A stretch of 45,191 bases of DNA, taken from positions 1 to 45,191 of the forward strand of contig DATKSG010000022.1 of the NCBI GenBank assembly GCA_035531775.1. Direction: 5' to 3'. A model generated the notes under the pieces. That model did no database searches and was not told the DNA's origin. It was given only the letters and a program-made list of their open reading frames with translations. The stretch is from DATKSG01 sp035531775. Its GTDB lineage: Bacteria; Actinomycetota; Acidimicrobiia; Acidimicrobiales; UBA8190. The stretch's first letter is position 1. Each line of letters starts with the position of its first letter. A program made the translations under genes and the position numbers. Below are positions 1 to 8,277 of this stretch, piece after piece.

Positions 1-1
1 C

Positions 2-394
2 CAGGAGGAGATCATCTGGCTGCGGGTCCAGGGCTTCAACCGGGTGGTGTCGCTGCTGCCGTCGCCGCACAACCTGGCCGCCTACGACGAGGGCGCGCTG
101 GCCTGGTCGCACTTCCCTCTGCCCCAGGCCGGTGACCTGCGCGACCCCTTGGCCGACCTCTTCCGCCATCTCGACGAGTGGCGCCGCAGCGGGGAGCGGG
201 TGCTCGTGCACCAAGAGGAGCTCGGCGACCGGGTCATGGGCGTGATCGGCGGGTATTTGCTGTGGTCGGGCCGCCTCCCCGGCGGGCCCCAGGCCATCGC
301 CGTGGTCGAGCGCCTGGTGGGCCACCAGATGGGGCCGGTGGGACGCGACATGGTGGCCCAGGCGGCCCAGCTGGTCCCGAGCGGCGGGGAGTGA
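2..394 (+). CDS. Partial degenerate protein-tyrosine-phosphatase-like protein (5' end outside window)
   Basis: The reading frame is open from the window edge, so the N-terminus is missing; about 130 codons are visible. The sequence RVLVHQEELGDRVMG followed by a helix GYLLWSGRL has the layout of the dual-specificity phosphatase P-loop (H-C-x5-R then a helix). The position of the catalytic Cys is Gln (HQEELGDR), while the His and Arg remain. I therefore infer a catalytically dead or repurposed phosphatase fold. It overlaps folB by GTGA, so it is probably co-translated with the folate genes. The family call rests on one motif and the general alpha/beta look, so it is moderate at best. Confidence 0.55.
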   Translation, partial: QEEIIWLRVQGFNRVVSLLPSPHNLAAYDEGALAWSHFPLPQAGDLRDPLADLFRHLDEWRRSGERVLVHQEELGDRVMGVIGGYLLWSGRLPGGPQAIAVVERLVGHQMGPVGRDMVAQAAQLVPSGGE

Positions 395-789
395 GCGCCG
401 CCCCCGACGACGGCGCGGCGCTGTCGCCGGGAGGCGATCGCATCGAGATCAGGGGCCTGCGCTACGACGCCGTGCACGGCGTGCTCGAGGAGGAGCGCTC
501 CGCCCCCCAGCCCTTCGAGGTGGACCTCGACCTCTATGTCGACCTGCGCCCGGCCAGCACGGCCGACGACCTCGGGGACAGCGCCGACTACGGGCGCGCC
601 GTGGCCGCCGCCGCCTCGGTGCTCGGCGGCCCACCCCGGCAGTTGCTCGAAGCGCTGGCTGAGGACATCGCCGCCGCCGTGCTGGGCGATCCCCGGGTGG
701 TGAGCGTCACGGTGGCCGTGCGCAAGCTGCGACCTCCCGTCCCCGAGCGCCTGGCCTCGGCCGGGGTCCGCGTCACCCGCCGGCGCTAG
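391..789 (+). CDS. folB: Dihydroneopterin aldolase FolB
   Basis: Cleaves 7,8-dihydroneopterin to 6-hydroxymethyl-dihydropterin and glycolaldehyde in cytosolic folate synthesis. The 132-residue protein is of normal length. It shows the family start IEIRGLRYDAVHGVLEEER, which carries the conserved pterin-region Glu, then a DLxDSADYG segment. Near the C-terminus VAVRKLRPPVP carries the catalytic Lys. GTG at 391 is chosen because it gives a 4-bp GTGA overlap with the upstream gene; the open frame runs further back but has no family similarity there. folK follows after a 6-nt gap, so FolB hands its product to the next enzyme in the same operon. Confidence 0.93.
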   Translation: MSAAPDDGAALSPGGDRIEIRGLRYDAVHGVLEEERSAPQPFEVDLDLYVDLRPASTADDLGDSADYGRAVAAAASVLGGPPRQLLEALAEDIAAAVLGDPRVVSVTVAVRKLRPPVPERLASAGVRVTRRR

Positions 790-795
790 CCGCCG

Positions 796-1254
796 GTGCG
801 AGCATTCCTGGGCCTGGGGTCCAATGTCGGTGACCGCCTCGGGCACCTGCGCCGGGCCGTGGACGGCCTCGACGAGCTGGTGGCGCTGTCACCGGTATAC
901 GAGACGGCCCCGGTGGGGGGTCCGCCGGGCCAGCCTCCCTACCTGAACGCCGTGGCCGAGCTGGACACGGCCCGCTCGCCTCGGGAGCTGCTGGAGATGG
1001 CCGGCCGGCTCGAAGCCGAGGCCGGCCGGGTACGCACCGTGCCCGACGGGCCCCGCACGCTGGACGTGGACGTCCTACTGGTGGGCGACGTGGTGGTGGA
1101 CGAGCCCGACCTCGTGGTGCCCCACCCCCGCCTTTGGCAGCGGCGGTTCGTGGTGGTCCCCCTGGCCGACCTCGCTCCCGAGCTCGTTGCCCCGGGGGTG
1201 CTCGAAGCGGCTGGTGGAGATGTCGTGTACCTGGGTAGACTGATCCAGTACTGA
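796..1254 (+). CDS. folK: 2-amino-4-hydroxy-6-hydroxymethyldihydropteridine pyrophosphokinase (HPPK)
   Basis: Transfers pyrophosphate from ATP to 6-hydroxymethyl-dihydropterin, the step after FolB. The 152-residue protein begins with the diagnostic GLGSNVGDR. It continues with the variable substrate loop SPVYETAPVGG, the signature GPRTLDVDVLLVGD (two Mg-binding Asp in DVD) and the C-terminal VPHPRLWQRRFVVVPL. The GTG start at 796 places GLGSN four residues in, as is usual. It is the last clear folate gene here; a TAGACT -10-like element inside its 3' end (1236-1241) may start the next transcription unit. Confidence 0.95.
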   Translation: MRAFLGLGSNVGDRLGHLRRAVDGLDELVALSPVYETAPVGGPPGQPPYLNAVAELDTARSPRELLEMAGRLEAEAGRVRTVPDGPRTLDVDVLLVGDVVVDEPDLVVPHPRLWQRRFVVVPLADLAPELVAPGVLEAAGGDVVYLGRLIQY

Positions 1255-1312
1255 TCCGATCGCCCTGACGCGACCGGCACCCTGACGGGGCTGGAGCGCA
1301 GAAAGGGGTCTG

Positions 1313-2053
1313 GTGGACACTCTCCGTATCATCGGCCCGGGTAGGGCTGGTCGCTCCATGGCTGGCGCCTTGGCTGACGCCGGCTGCCGCGTCGACGGCG
1401 TGCTCGGGCGCCACGACGACGTGACCGATGCCGCTCGTGGGGTGGACGTGCTGGTGCTGGCCACCCCCGACGGCGTCCTGGCCGAGGTGGCCGGCGCCGT
1501 GCGCCCGATGGACGGCACCGTGGTCTTGCACCTGTCGGGGGCCCTCGGCCCCGAGGTCCTGGCTCCGCATCGTCGGCGGGCCGTGGTGCACCCCCTCGTC
1601 CCGCTGCCCTCGGCCGAGGTGGGGAGGGTCCGGCTGCGCGCCGGGGCCACCTTCGCCGTGGCCGGTGACCCCGTGGCCGCTGAGGTGGTGCGCCTGCTCG
1701 GTGGCCGGCCCATCGCCGTGGCCGACGGGCAACGCGCCGCCTACCACGCCGCCGCCTGCATCGCCGCCAACCACGTGGTGGCCGTGCTGGGACAGGTGCG
1801 GCGGGTGGCCGACGCCGCCGGGCTGGACTTCGAGGCCTTCCTGGGGCTGACACGCGCCGCATTGGCCGACGTGGCCGATCTGGGCCCGGCCGCCGCCCTC
1901 ACCGGGCCGGCGGCGCGACGTGACGAGGCCACCATCGCCCGGCACCGTGCCGCGCTGGCTCCCGAGGAGCTGCCCGGCTACGACGCCGGCGTGGCCCTGG
2001 CCCGCCGCCTGGCCGACGAGCACCGCCTGGTGCGCGTCGCCGAGGACCGGTGA
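1313..2053 (+). CDS. Rossmann-like / DUF2520 dehydrogenase, candidate ketopantoate reductase
   Basis: The 246-residue protein opens with a dinucleotide-binding beta-alpha-beta (LRIIGPGRAGRSMAGAL), followed by VDVLVLATPDGVL. A helical C-terminal half contains AYHAAACIAANHVVAVLGQ, typical of the Rossmann-like/DUF2520 family. An AAGGGG ribosome site lies a few bases before GTG 1313. It overlaps panC by GTGA, which is strong context for pantothenate synthesis. No canonical panE is present in the window. I infer it could reduce ketopantoate to pantoate, as the alternative reductase PanG does elsewhere; the substrate is not proven by sequence. Confidence 0.8.
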   Translation: MDTLRIIGPGRAGRSMAGALADAGCRVDGVLGRHDDVTDAARGVDVLVLATPDGVLAEVAGAVRPMDGTVVLHLSGALGPEVLAPHRRRAVVHPLVPLPSAEVGRVRLRAGATFAVAGDPVAAEVVRLLGGRPIAVADGQRAAYHAAACIAANHVVAVLGQVRRVADAAGLDFEAFLGLTRAALADVADLGPAAALTGPAARRDEATIARHRAALAPEELPGYDAGVALARRLADEHRLVRVAEDR

Positions 2054-3024
2054 GCGCCGTGGACCGGTCCTCCTTCCCGTCGGTGGTGACCTCGGCCGCC
2101 GCCTTCGCCGCCGCCCTGCACGGCGAGCGGGCCCAGGGGCGCAGCGTCGGCCTGGTGCCGACCATGGGGGCGCTGCACGCCGGGCACCAGTCGCTCGTGG
2201 AGAGGGCCGCCGCCGAGTGCGACGTGGTGGCCGTCACCGTGTTCGTGAACCCGCTGCAGTTCAACGATGCCGGGGACCTGGCCGCCTACCCCCGCCAGCT
2301 CGAGCAGGACGTGGCCCTGGCCGCCGCGGCCGGAGGCCACTTGGTGTTCGCCCCCTCGGTGGCCGAGATGTACCCGGGGCATCCGGCCCCGCCCGCCACC
2401 TCCGTGCACGTGAGCGGGGTGAGCGAAGGCTTCGAAGGGGCGTCGCGCCCGGGACACTTCGACGGGGTGGCCACCGTGGTGGCCAAGCTGTTTGCCCTGG
2501 CCGGCCCGTGCCGGGCCTACTTCGGGGAGAAGGACTTCCAGCAGCTCGCCGTGGTTCGGCGCATGGCCGCCGACCTGTCGTTGCCGGTCGAGGTGGTGGG
2601 CTGCCCCACCGTGCGCGAGCCCGACGGCCTGGCCATGTCGAGTCGCAACGGGCGCCTCGGGCCCGACGAGCGGATGGCGGCTCTGGCCCTGCGCCGCGCC
2701 CTCGATGCCGGCACGGCGCTGCTCGTGGCCGGCGGCTGTGACCTGGCGGCAGTGCGCGTCGCCATGGAGGCGGTCATGGCGTCCGATCCCCTCGTCTCCC
2801 CCGACTACGCGGCGGTGGTCGATCCCACCACGCTGGGCGTCCCCACCTCCATGGGCGGGGAGCTTCGGCTGCTGGTGGCGGCCCGGGTGGGGCCGGTGCG
2901 GCTCATCGACAACGACGGCGTGGTGCTCGCCGGCCCCCCGCACTTGGACACCGATCTCTCTCTCCACGAAGCGGATCTGTCTGACCACGAGCTGGTACTG
3001 ACCGACATAGGGAAGGAGCGCTGA
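2050..3024 (+). CDS. panC: Pantothenate synthetase
   Basis: ATP-dependent ligation of pantoate and beta-alanine to pantothenate in the cytosol. The 324-residue protein contains GLVPTMGALHAGH (the HxGH nucleotidyltransferase motif), FVNPLQFN, YFGEKDFQQLAVVRRM and VREPDGLAMSSRN (the KMSKS-like region), all in the expected order. The length is slightly above the usual 280 or so because of an extended C-terminus. The GTG start overlaps the stop of the DUF2520 gene, and panD follows 4 nt after the stop, so both precursors and the final ligation are encoded together. Confidence 0.96.
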   Translation: MSAVDRSSFPSVVTSAAAFAAALHGERAQGRSVGLVPTMGALHAGHQSLVERAAAECDVVAVTVFVNPLQFNDAGDLAAYPRQLEQDVALAAAAGGHLVFAPSVAEMYPGHPAPPATSVHVSGVSEGFEGASRPGHFDGVATVVAKLFALAGPCRAYFGEKDFQQLAVVRRMAADLSLPVEVVGCPTVREPDGLAMSSRNGRLGPDERMAALALRRALDAGTALLVAGGCDLAAVRVAMEAVMASDPLVSPDYAAVVDPTTLGVPTSMGGELRLLVAARVGPVRLIDNDGVVLAGPPHLDTDLSLHEADLSDHELVLTDIGKER

Positions 3025-3028
3025 AGCG

Positions 3029-3421
3029 ATGCGCCGGCGCATGATGAAGTCCAAGATCCACCGGGCCACGGTGACCGACGCCAACTTGGAGTACGTGGGC
3101 TCGATCAGCCTCGACCCGGTGCTCATGCAGTTGGCCGACATCAGGGAGTGGGAGCAGGTGGCCGTCCTCGACATCGACAACGGGGCGCGCTTCGAGACCT
3201 ACGCCATCGTCGGAAACCCGGGCGAGGTGTGCTTGAACGGCGCCGCGGCGCGGCTGGTGCACCGCGGCGACAAGGTGATCGTCATCACCTATGCCGACTA
3301 CGAGGAAGCCGAGCTCGACGGCTTCGCCCCCACGGTGGTCCACGTGGACGCCAACAACTCCGTGGTGGACGAGGACACCGCCCGCCTCGAAGCCGAGCTG
3401 CGTCGGGCCGTCACGGCCTGA
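3029..3421 (+). CDS. panD: Aspartate 1-decarboxylase proenzyme
   Basis: Pyruvoyl enzyme making beta-alanine from aspartate. The 130-residue protein has the self-cleavage site YVGSISLD, where the Gly-Ser bond is cut and the Ser becomes the pyruvoyl group. It also has NGARFETYAI, GEVCLNGAAARL and the C-terminal VIVITYADYEE. GGAAGGAG lies 10 nt upstream of ATG 3029; internal ATGs at 3041 and 3044 are possible alternatives because the family usually starts about MxxxMLKSKIHRATVT. It directly follows panC and supplies its second substrate. Confidence 0.96.
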   Translation: MRRRMMKSKIHRATVTDANLEYVGSISLDPVLMQLADIREWEQVAVLDIDNGARFETYAIVGNPGEVCLNGAAARLVHRGDKVIVITYADYEEAELDGFAPTVVHVDANNSVVDEDTARLEAELRRAVTA

Positions 3422-3447
3422 GAACGCCCCCGCTCGCCGCTTCGGGC

Positions 3448-5076
3448 GTGGCCGGCTCCGTCACCGACCCCGTGCAGCTCGACGTCCTCGTGCTCGGCTC
3501 GGGGGTGGCCGGGCTGTCGGCCGTGGTCCGCCTGGGTGAAGTCCCCGGACTGCGCGTGGGCGTTCTGACCAAAGCCGAGCTGGCCCAGTCGGCCACCCGC
3601 TGGGCCCAGGGCGGGGTGGCGGCTGTGCTCGGGGGCGACGAGGACTCCACCGACCTGCACCTGGCCGACACCTTGGCCGCCGGTGCCGGCCTGTGTGACG
3701 TCGACGCCGTGCGCGTCCTGGTGGGCGAAGGCCCGGCCCGGGTGCGCGAGCTCATCGCCTTGGGGGCGGTGTTCGACCGCGAAGCCGGGGGGGGACTGGC
3801 CCGGGCGCGCGAGGGCGGCCACTCCGAGGCTCGGGTGCTGCACGCCGGAGGGGTGGCCACCGGCATGGAGGTCGAGCGGGCGCTCGTGTCGGCCGCCGTG
3901 GAGACGGCGGCGGCCGTATTGGAGCGGTGGTTCGCGGCCGAGCTTGTGGTGGAGGGCGGGCGCTGTGTGGGCGCGGTGGCGTTCGACCCCGAGGGGCGCA
4001 GGCGCCTGGTGCGCGCCGCCCACGTGGTGCTGGCCACCGGCGGGGCAGGGCAGCTCTATGCCGTGACCACCAACCCGGCCGAGGCCACCGGCGACGGCAT
4101 CGCCATGGCCCTGCGGGCCGGGGTGCCGGTGGCCGATGTCGAGTTCTTCCAGTTCCACCCCACGGCGCTGCATCACCCGGCCATGCCGAGGCCGCTGCTG
4201 TCCGAAGCGCTGCGCGGCCACGGGGCATTGCTGCGCGACGCCGCTGGCGCCCGATTCGTCGACGAGTTGGCCCCGCGCGACGTGGTCAGCCGAGCCATGG
4301 CCGAGCACATGGCCGCCACCGGCGTGGAGCACCTGTGGTTGGACGCCACCGGCCTCGAGGCCTTCGACACCCGGTTCCCCACCTTGGCCGCCTCGCTGGG
4401 CCAGGCCGGGCTCGACCCCGCTGTCGACTGGCTGCCCATCGCCCCGGCCGCCCACTACCTGTCGGGCGGCGTCGTCACCGATCTCGACGGGGCCAGCGCC
4501 CTGCCCGGCCTGTGGGCCGCCGGCGAGGCCGCCTGCACCGGGGTGCACGGAGCCAATCGGCTGGCCTCCAACTCGCTGCTCGAGGGCATGGTCTTCGGCG
4601 CCCGCCTGGCCGAGGCTATCGAGGCCGGCCGCAGCGGGCCCGAGCCCAGCGGGGCCATGCGCTGTCTGCTGGAGCCGGCGGCGGGCGATATAGCCTCCCG
4701 CCCGCTGACGGTGTCGGTCCCCCAGGCGGTGCCCACCGCGGCCGAAGCTCCCCTGGTGCCCGGTGGCGCCACCGATGTGGCCAAGTGGCGCGAGCAGTTG
4801 CAACGGGCCATGACCGACGGGGCCGGTGTGCTGCGTTCGGCCTCGTCACTGGCCGAGGCCGAGTCAGTGGTGGACGAGGTGGTCACCGCCGCCGCCGGCG
4901 GCTCCGGCCGGGGCTACGGAGAGCTCGTAAACCTGGCCGTGGTGGCCGGTGCAGTGCTGCGCGCGGCCACTACCCGGACCGAGACCCGTGGCGCCCATGC
5001 CCGCTTGGAGTTTCCCGAAGCGGACCCCGGCTGGCGCTGCCGCCTGGTCCACGGCGCCGAGGGGTGGCGCCCATGA
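3448..5076 (+). CDS. nadB: L-aspartate oxidase
   Basis: FAD enzyme oxidising L-aspartate to iminoaspartate, the first step of de novo NAD synthesis. Visible are VLVLGSGVAGLSAVVRL (FAD Rossmann), TRWAQGGVAAVLGGDED, GGHSEARVLHA, VVLATGGAGQLYAVTTNP, FFQFHPTALHHP, the SEALRGHGALLRD loop and CTGVHGANRLASNSLLE near the C-terminal FAD contact. There is no clear ribosome site; GTG 3448 is the first plausible start after panD and GTG 3472 is an alternative. About 542 residues, normal length. nadA is not in the window, and nadC overlaps the stop by ATGA. Confidence 0.93.
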   Translation: MAGSVTDPVQLDVLVLGSGVAGLSAVVRLGEVPGLRVGVLTKAELAQSATRWAQGGVAAVLGGDEDSTDLHLADTLAAGAGLCDVDAVRVLVGEGPARVRELIALGAVFDREAGGGLARAREGGHSEARVLHAGGVATGMEVERALVSAAVETAAAVLERWFAAELVVEGGRCVGAVAFDPEGRRRLVRAAHVVLATGGAGQLYAVTTNPAEATGDGIAMALRAGVPVADVEFFQFHPTALHHPAMPRPLLSEALRGHGALLRDAAGARFVDELAPRDVVSRAMAEHMAATGVEHLWLDATGLEAFDTRFPTLAASLGQAGLDPAVDWLPIAPAAHYLSGGVVTDLDGASALPGLWAAGEAACTGVHGANRLASNSLLEGMVFGARLAEAIEAGRSGPEPSGAMRCLLEPAAGDIASRPLTVSVPQAVPTAAEAPLVPGGATDVAKWREQLQRAMTDGAGVLRSASSLAEAESVVDEVVTAAAGGSGRGYGELVNLAVVAGAVLRAATTRTETRGAHARLEFPEADPGWRCRLVHGAEGWRP

Positions 5077-5948
5077 CCTCCTCCGGGCCCGTCGACCCGC
5101 CTATCGGGGCGGCCCGGGCGGCAGTGGCCCTGGCCCTGGCCGAGGACATCGGGCCTCTGGGCGACATCACGAGCGCCCTCGTCCCCCACGGCCATCGCCG
5201 GCGGGTGTCGGTGGTGGCACGGGGCTCGGGCGTGGTGGCCGGCCGTCTGTGCGCCCTCGAAGCCTTCACCCAGGTAGACGCCTCGGTGGTGGTGGACTGG
5301 CACTTGCCTGACGGGTCTCCGGTGGGGCCCGGAGCCGTGGTGGCCGACGTCGAGGGGCCCCTGCGGTCCCTGCTCGGCGCCGAGCGCACGGCGCTCAACT
5401 TCCTCTGTCACCTCTCCGGGGTGGCCGGCCTCACCCGGCGATTCGTGGACGCCGTGAGCGCCGCCAACGCCTCCACCCGCGTTCTCGACACCCGCAAGAC
5501 CACGCCGGGGCTCCGGGCGCTCGAGAAGGCCGCCGTGCGGGCCGGGGGCGGATGGAACCACCGGGCCTCGCTGTCGGATGCCGTGCTCATCAAGGACAAC
5601 CACCTGGGGGCTCTCTCCATCGCCGAAGCCGTGGCCCGGGCCCGCCGATGGTGGCCGGGGCGCGCCGTGGAAGTCGAGTGCGACCGGCCCGACCAGGTGC
5701 TCCAGGCGGTGGAGGCCGGTGCCAGCGTGGTCATGCTCGACAACATGTCCCCCGACCAAGTGGCCTCCTGCGTGGACCTGGTGCGCCAAAGCGCCGGTGC
5801 CTCGGATGTGCTCGTGGAGGTGTCGGGCGGCGTGACCCTCGACACCGCCCCCGCCTATGCGGCGGCCGGGGCCGACCTCGTGTCGGTGGGGGCCCTCACC
5901 CATTCGGCGCCCGTTCTCGACCTCGGGCTCGACCTGCAGGAGACCTGA
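5073..5948 (+). CDS. nadC: Nicotinate-nucleotide pyrophosphorylase (quinolinate phosphoribosyltransferase)
   Basis: Converts quinolinate and PRPP to nicotinate mononucleotide, CO2 and PPi. The 291-residue protein has ALAEDIGPLGDITSALVP, ERTALNFLCHLSGVA, DTRKTTPGLRALEKAAVR, GGWNHRASLSDAVLIKDNH and VEVSGGVTLDTAPAYAAAGAD, which are the substrate-binding blocks of the family in order. ATG 5073 is set by the ATGA overlap with nadB. coaX starts 2 nt after the stop, so the NAD and CoA branches share a transcript. Confidence 0.96.
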   Translation: MTSSGPVDPPIGAARAAVALALAEDIGPLGDITSALVPHGHRRRVSVVARGSGVVAGRLCALEAFTQVDASVVVDWHLPDGSPVGPGAVVADVEGPLRSLLGAERTALNFLCHLSGVAGLTRRFVDAVSAANASTRVLDTRKTTPGLRALEKAAVRAGGGWNHRASLSDAVLIKDNHLGALSIAEAVARARRWWPGRAVEVECDRPDQVLQAVEAGASVVMLDNMSPDQVASCVDLVRQSAGASDVLVEVSGGVTLDTAPAYAAAGADLVSVGALTHSAPVLDLGLDLQET

Positions 5949-5950
5949 CC

Positions 5951-6805
5951 GTGCTCTTGGCCATCGACGTCGGCAACACCGAGACCGTGATCGGTCTGTT
6001 CAGCCTCGGGCCTGGTGACGACCCCCCGGCCAGTGCCCGAGCCGTGCCGCCTACGCCACCGGAGCCCGTCGGGCTGTCGCACCACTGGCGGCTGTCCACG
6101 GTGGACGACCGCACCGCCGACGAGCATGCCCTGCTCATCTCCGAGCTGCTCGACCTCGACGGCATGGAGGTCAACGAGGTGGTGAGCGGCCTGGCCGTCA
6201 CCTCGTCGGTCCCACGGGTCACCGCTGCCCTGCGCCAGATGGGCACTCGCTGGTTCGACGTCCCGTGCCTGGTCCTCGAGCCCGGCGTGCGATCAGGCAT
6301 GCCCATCCTCTACGACAACCCCAAGGAGGTGGGCGCCGACCGCATCGCCAACGCCATCGGCGCCTACGACCTGTACGGAGGCCCGTGCATCGTGGTGGAC
6401 CTGGGCACGGCCACCACTTTCGACGCCATATCGGCGGCGGGGGAGTACCTGGGCGGGGCCATCGCCCCCGGCATCGCCATCTCCATGGATGCGCTGTTCC
6501 ACCACGCCGCTGCCCTGCGGCGCGTCGAACTGGTGGAGCCCCGCAGCGTCATCGGGAAGTCGACGGTGGAGTCCATCCAGTCCGGCGCCCTCTACGGCTT
6601 CGCCGCCCAAGTGGACGGCATGTGCCGGCGGATCATGGACGAGTTGGGCAACTGCACAGTGGTGGCCACCGGTGGCCTGTCGGAGCTCGTGTCACCTCTG
6701 GCCCACACCATCGACCATCGCGAGCCGTGGCTCACACTCCACGGGCTGCGCCTCGTCTACGAGCGCAACGCCAAGTCCAACGGGGCGCCGGCCGCCGGGG
6801 GATAA
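5951..6805 (+). CDS. coaX: Type III pantothenate kinase
   Basis: Phosphorylates pantothenate in the first step of CoA synthesis. The 284-residue ASKHA-fold protein begins with LLAIDVGNTETVIGLF (phosphate-1 motif). It has GADRIANAIGAYDLYG, IVVDLGTATTFDAIS (phosphate-2 with catalytic Asp), GGAIAPGI and VVATGGLSEL (adenosine motif). An insertion rich in Pro and Asp after residue 20 lengthens the first hairpin. GTG 5951 is only 2 nt after nadC. The stop codon overlaps the -10-like element proposed for lysS. Confidence 0.95.
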   Translation: MLLAIDVGNTETVIGLFSLGPGDDPPASARAVPPTPPEPVGLSHHWRLSTVDDRTADEHALLISELLDLDGMEVNEVVSGLAVTSSVPRVTAALRQMGTRWFDVPCLVLEPGVRSGMPILYDNPKEVGADRIANAIGAYDLYGGPCIVVDLGTATTFDAISAAGEYLGGAIAPGIAISMDALFHHAAALRRVELVEPRSVIGKSTVESIQSGALYGFAAQVDGMCRRIMDELGNCTVVATGGLSELVSPLAHTIDHREPWLTLHGLRLVYERNAKSNGAPAAGG

Positions 6806-6808
6806 CGT
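6803..6808 (+). promoter_or_regulatory. Putative -10 element for leaderless lysS
   Basis: TAACGT fits TANNNT and ends 6 nt before ATG 6815. It shares its first bases with the coaX stop codon. No Shine-Dalgarno sequence precedes lysS, consistent with transcription starting at the ATG. Confidence 0.45.
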
Positions 6809-6814
6809 CCCCCC

Positions 6815-8218
6815 ATGGCCGAGGTCCCCTACCGCTTCGAGCGCACCGACGAGGCGGCCGACCTCCAGGACCGGTACCGGTCCCTCGGGCCCGGCGAGGA
6901 GACCGACGACCTGGTGTCGGTGGCCGGACGGGTGATGCTGGTTCGCCCCCAGGGCCGCCTCGCCTTCGCCACCTTGCGCGACAGCTCGGGCCAGGTCCAG
7001 CTGTTCGCCCCGAGCGCGGTGACCGAGGACTTCGAGGGCTTCGCCAAGTTGTCGCTCGGCGACTGGGTGGGAGCGCGCGGCCAGGTGATGACGACCCGCA
7101 AGGGCGAATTGTCGGTGCAGGTCCACACTTGGCAGCTGCTGGCCGAGGCCCGGCGGTCCTTCGGTGACAAATGGAAGGGCGTCACCGACACCGAGACGCG
7201 CTTTCGCCAACGTGAGGTGGACCTCTGGGCCAACGAACGCTCGCGCCAGGTCCTGTTGCTGCGCAGCCGGGTGGTGAGCATCCTGCGCCGCCGCCTGGAG
7301 GACCGAGGCTTCGTGGAGGTCGAGACGCCGGTGTTGCACCCCATCCCCGGAGGGGCGCTGGCCAAGCCCTTCGTCACCCATCACAACGCCCTCGACATCG
7401 ACCTGTTCCTGCGCATCGCCCCCGAGCTGTATCTGAAGCGCTTGGTGGTGGGGGGCTTCGACAAGGTGTTCGAGATCGGCCGGGTCTTCCGCAACGAAGG
7501 CCTCTCGCCGCGCCACAACCCGGAGTTCACCATGCTCGAGCTGTACCAGGCCTATGCCGATTACGGCGACCTGGCCCAGCTGGTGGAGGAGCTGGTGTCG
7601 CAACTGGCCCTTGAGCTGTGCGGCACCACTTCGCTCACCTATGGCGGCCGGCCCCTGGACCTCACGCCGCCGTGGCGACGCGCCACCATGGCCGAGCTGA
7701 CCTCGCAGTCCATCGGAGAGGCCGTGGACGTGCACACGCCGGTGGACGAGCTGCGCCGTCGCCTGTCGGCCACGGGGGCCGAGGTGGACCGGTCGTGGGG
7801 ACCGGGCAAGCTGCTGCTCGAGCTGTATGAGAAGACCACCGAGCCCGACCTGTGGGGACCGGTCTTCGTGATGGACTTCCCGGCCGAGGTGTCGCCGCTG
7901 GCCCGCCGTCACCGCCTCGACCCCGAGTTGGCCGAGCGTTTCGAGCCCATCGTGGCCGGGCGCGAGCTCGGCAATGCCTTCTCGGAGTTGGTGGACCCCG
8001 ACGACCAACGGGCCCGTTTCGAGGGCCAAGCCCTGGCCCGCGCCGCCGGGGACGAGGACGCCATGGTCGTAGACGAGGACTACTTGCGGGCCCTCGAGTA
8101 CGGCCTGCCGCCCACCGGTGGACTGGGCATCGGCATCGACCGGCTGGTCATGTTGCTGGCCGATGTGGCCAACATCCGAGACGTCATCGCCTTCCCCACC
8201 CTGCGCCCCGAGCGCTGA
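6815..8218 (+). CDS. lysS: Lysyl-tRNA synthetase, class II
   Basis: Charges tRNA-Lys. The 467-residue protein has an N-terminal OB-fold anticodon domain (VAGRVMLVRPQGRLAFATLRD, about residues 35-130) and the class II core. Motif 1 lies around LRSRVVSILRRRLEDRGFVEVETP. Motif 2 is VFRNEGLSPRHNPEFTMLE near residue 222. Motif 3 is GLPPTGGLGIGIDRLVML near residue 430. It is about 30 residues shorter than most bacterial LysRS, mainly at the N-terminus. The lack of a ribosome site and the TAACGT hexamer suggest a leaderless mRNA in addition to read-through from coaX. Confidence 0.96.
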   Translation: MAEVPYRFERTDEAADLQDRYRSLGPGEETDDLVSVAGRVMLVRPQGRLAFATLRDSSGQVQLFAPSAVTEDFEGFAKLSLGDWVGARGQVMTTRKGELSVQVHTWQLLAEARRSFGDKWKGVTDTETRFRQREVDLWANERSRQVLLLRSRVVSILRRRLEDRGFVEVETPVLHPIPGGALAKPFVTHHNALDIDLFLRIAPELYLKRLVVGGFDKVFEIGRVFRNEGLSPRHNPEFTMLELYQAYADYGDLAQLVEELVSQLALELCGTTSLTYGGRPLDLTPPWRRATMAELTSQSIGEAVDVHTPVDELRRRLSATGAEVDRSWGPGKLLLELYEKTTEPDLWGPVFVMDFPAEVSPLARRHRLDPELAERFEPIVAGRELGNAFSELVDPDDQRARFEGQALARAAGDEDAMVVDEDYLRALEYGLPPTGGLGIGIDRLVMLLADVANIRDVIAFPTLRPER

Positions 8219-8253
8219 GCGTCGGCTTTGACCGACCGGCTACCGCTGCGGTG

Positions 8254-8270
8254 CCGGCGGACGCCGCCGG
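8254..8270. terminator. GC hairpin between convergent lysS and polyprenyl synthase
   Basis: CCGGCGG-ACG-CCGCCGG forms a perfect 7-bp stem with a 3-nt loop in the 59-bp gap between two converging stop codons. There is no U-tract, so it may act as a weak bidirectional terminator or 3' end stabiliser. Confidence 0.4.
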
Positions 8271-8277
8271 ATCGTCC

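Noticed and set aside
82..846. Long reverse-strand open frames antisense to folB, panC, thrC, groEL and others
   Set aside because: They mirror high-GC codon bias of the real genes and have low-complexity His/Gly/Arg-rich translations without family motifs.
1236..1241. TAGACT within folK as a definite promoter
   Set aside because: It is inside coding sequence without a -35 and 72 nt from the next start; mentioned only as a possibility.
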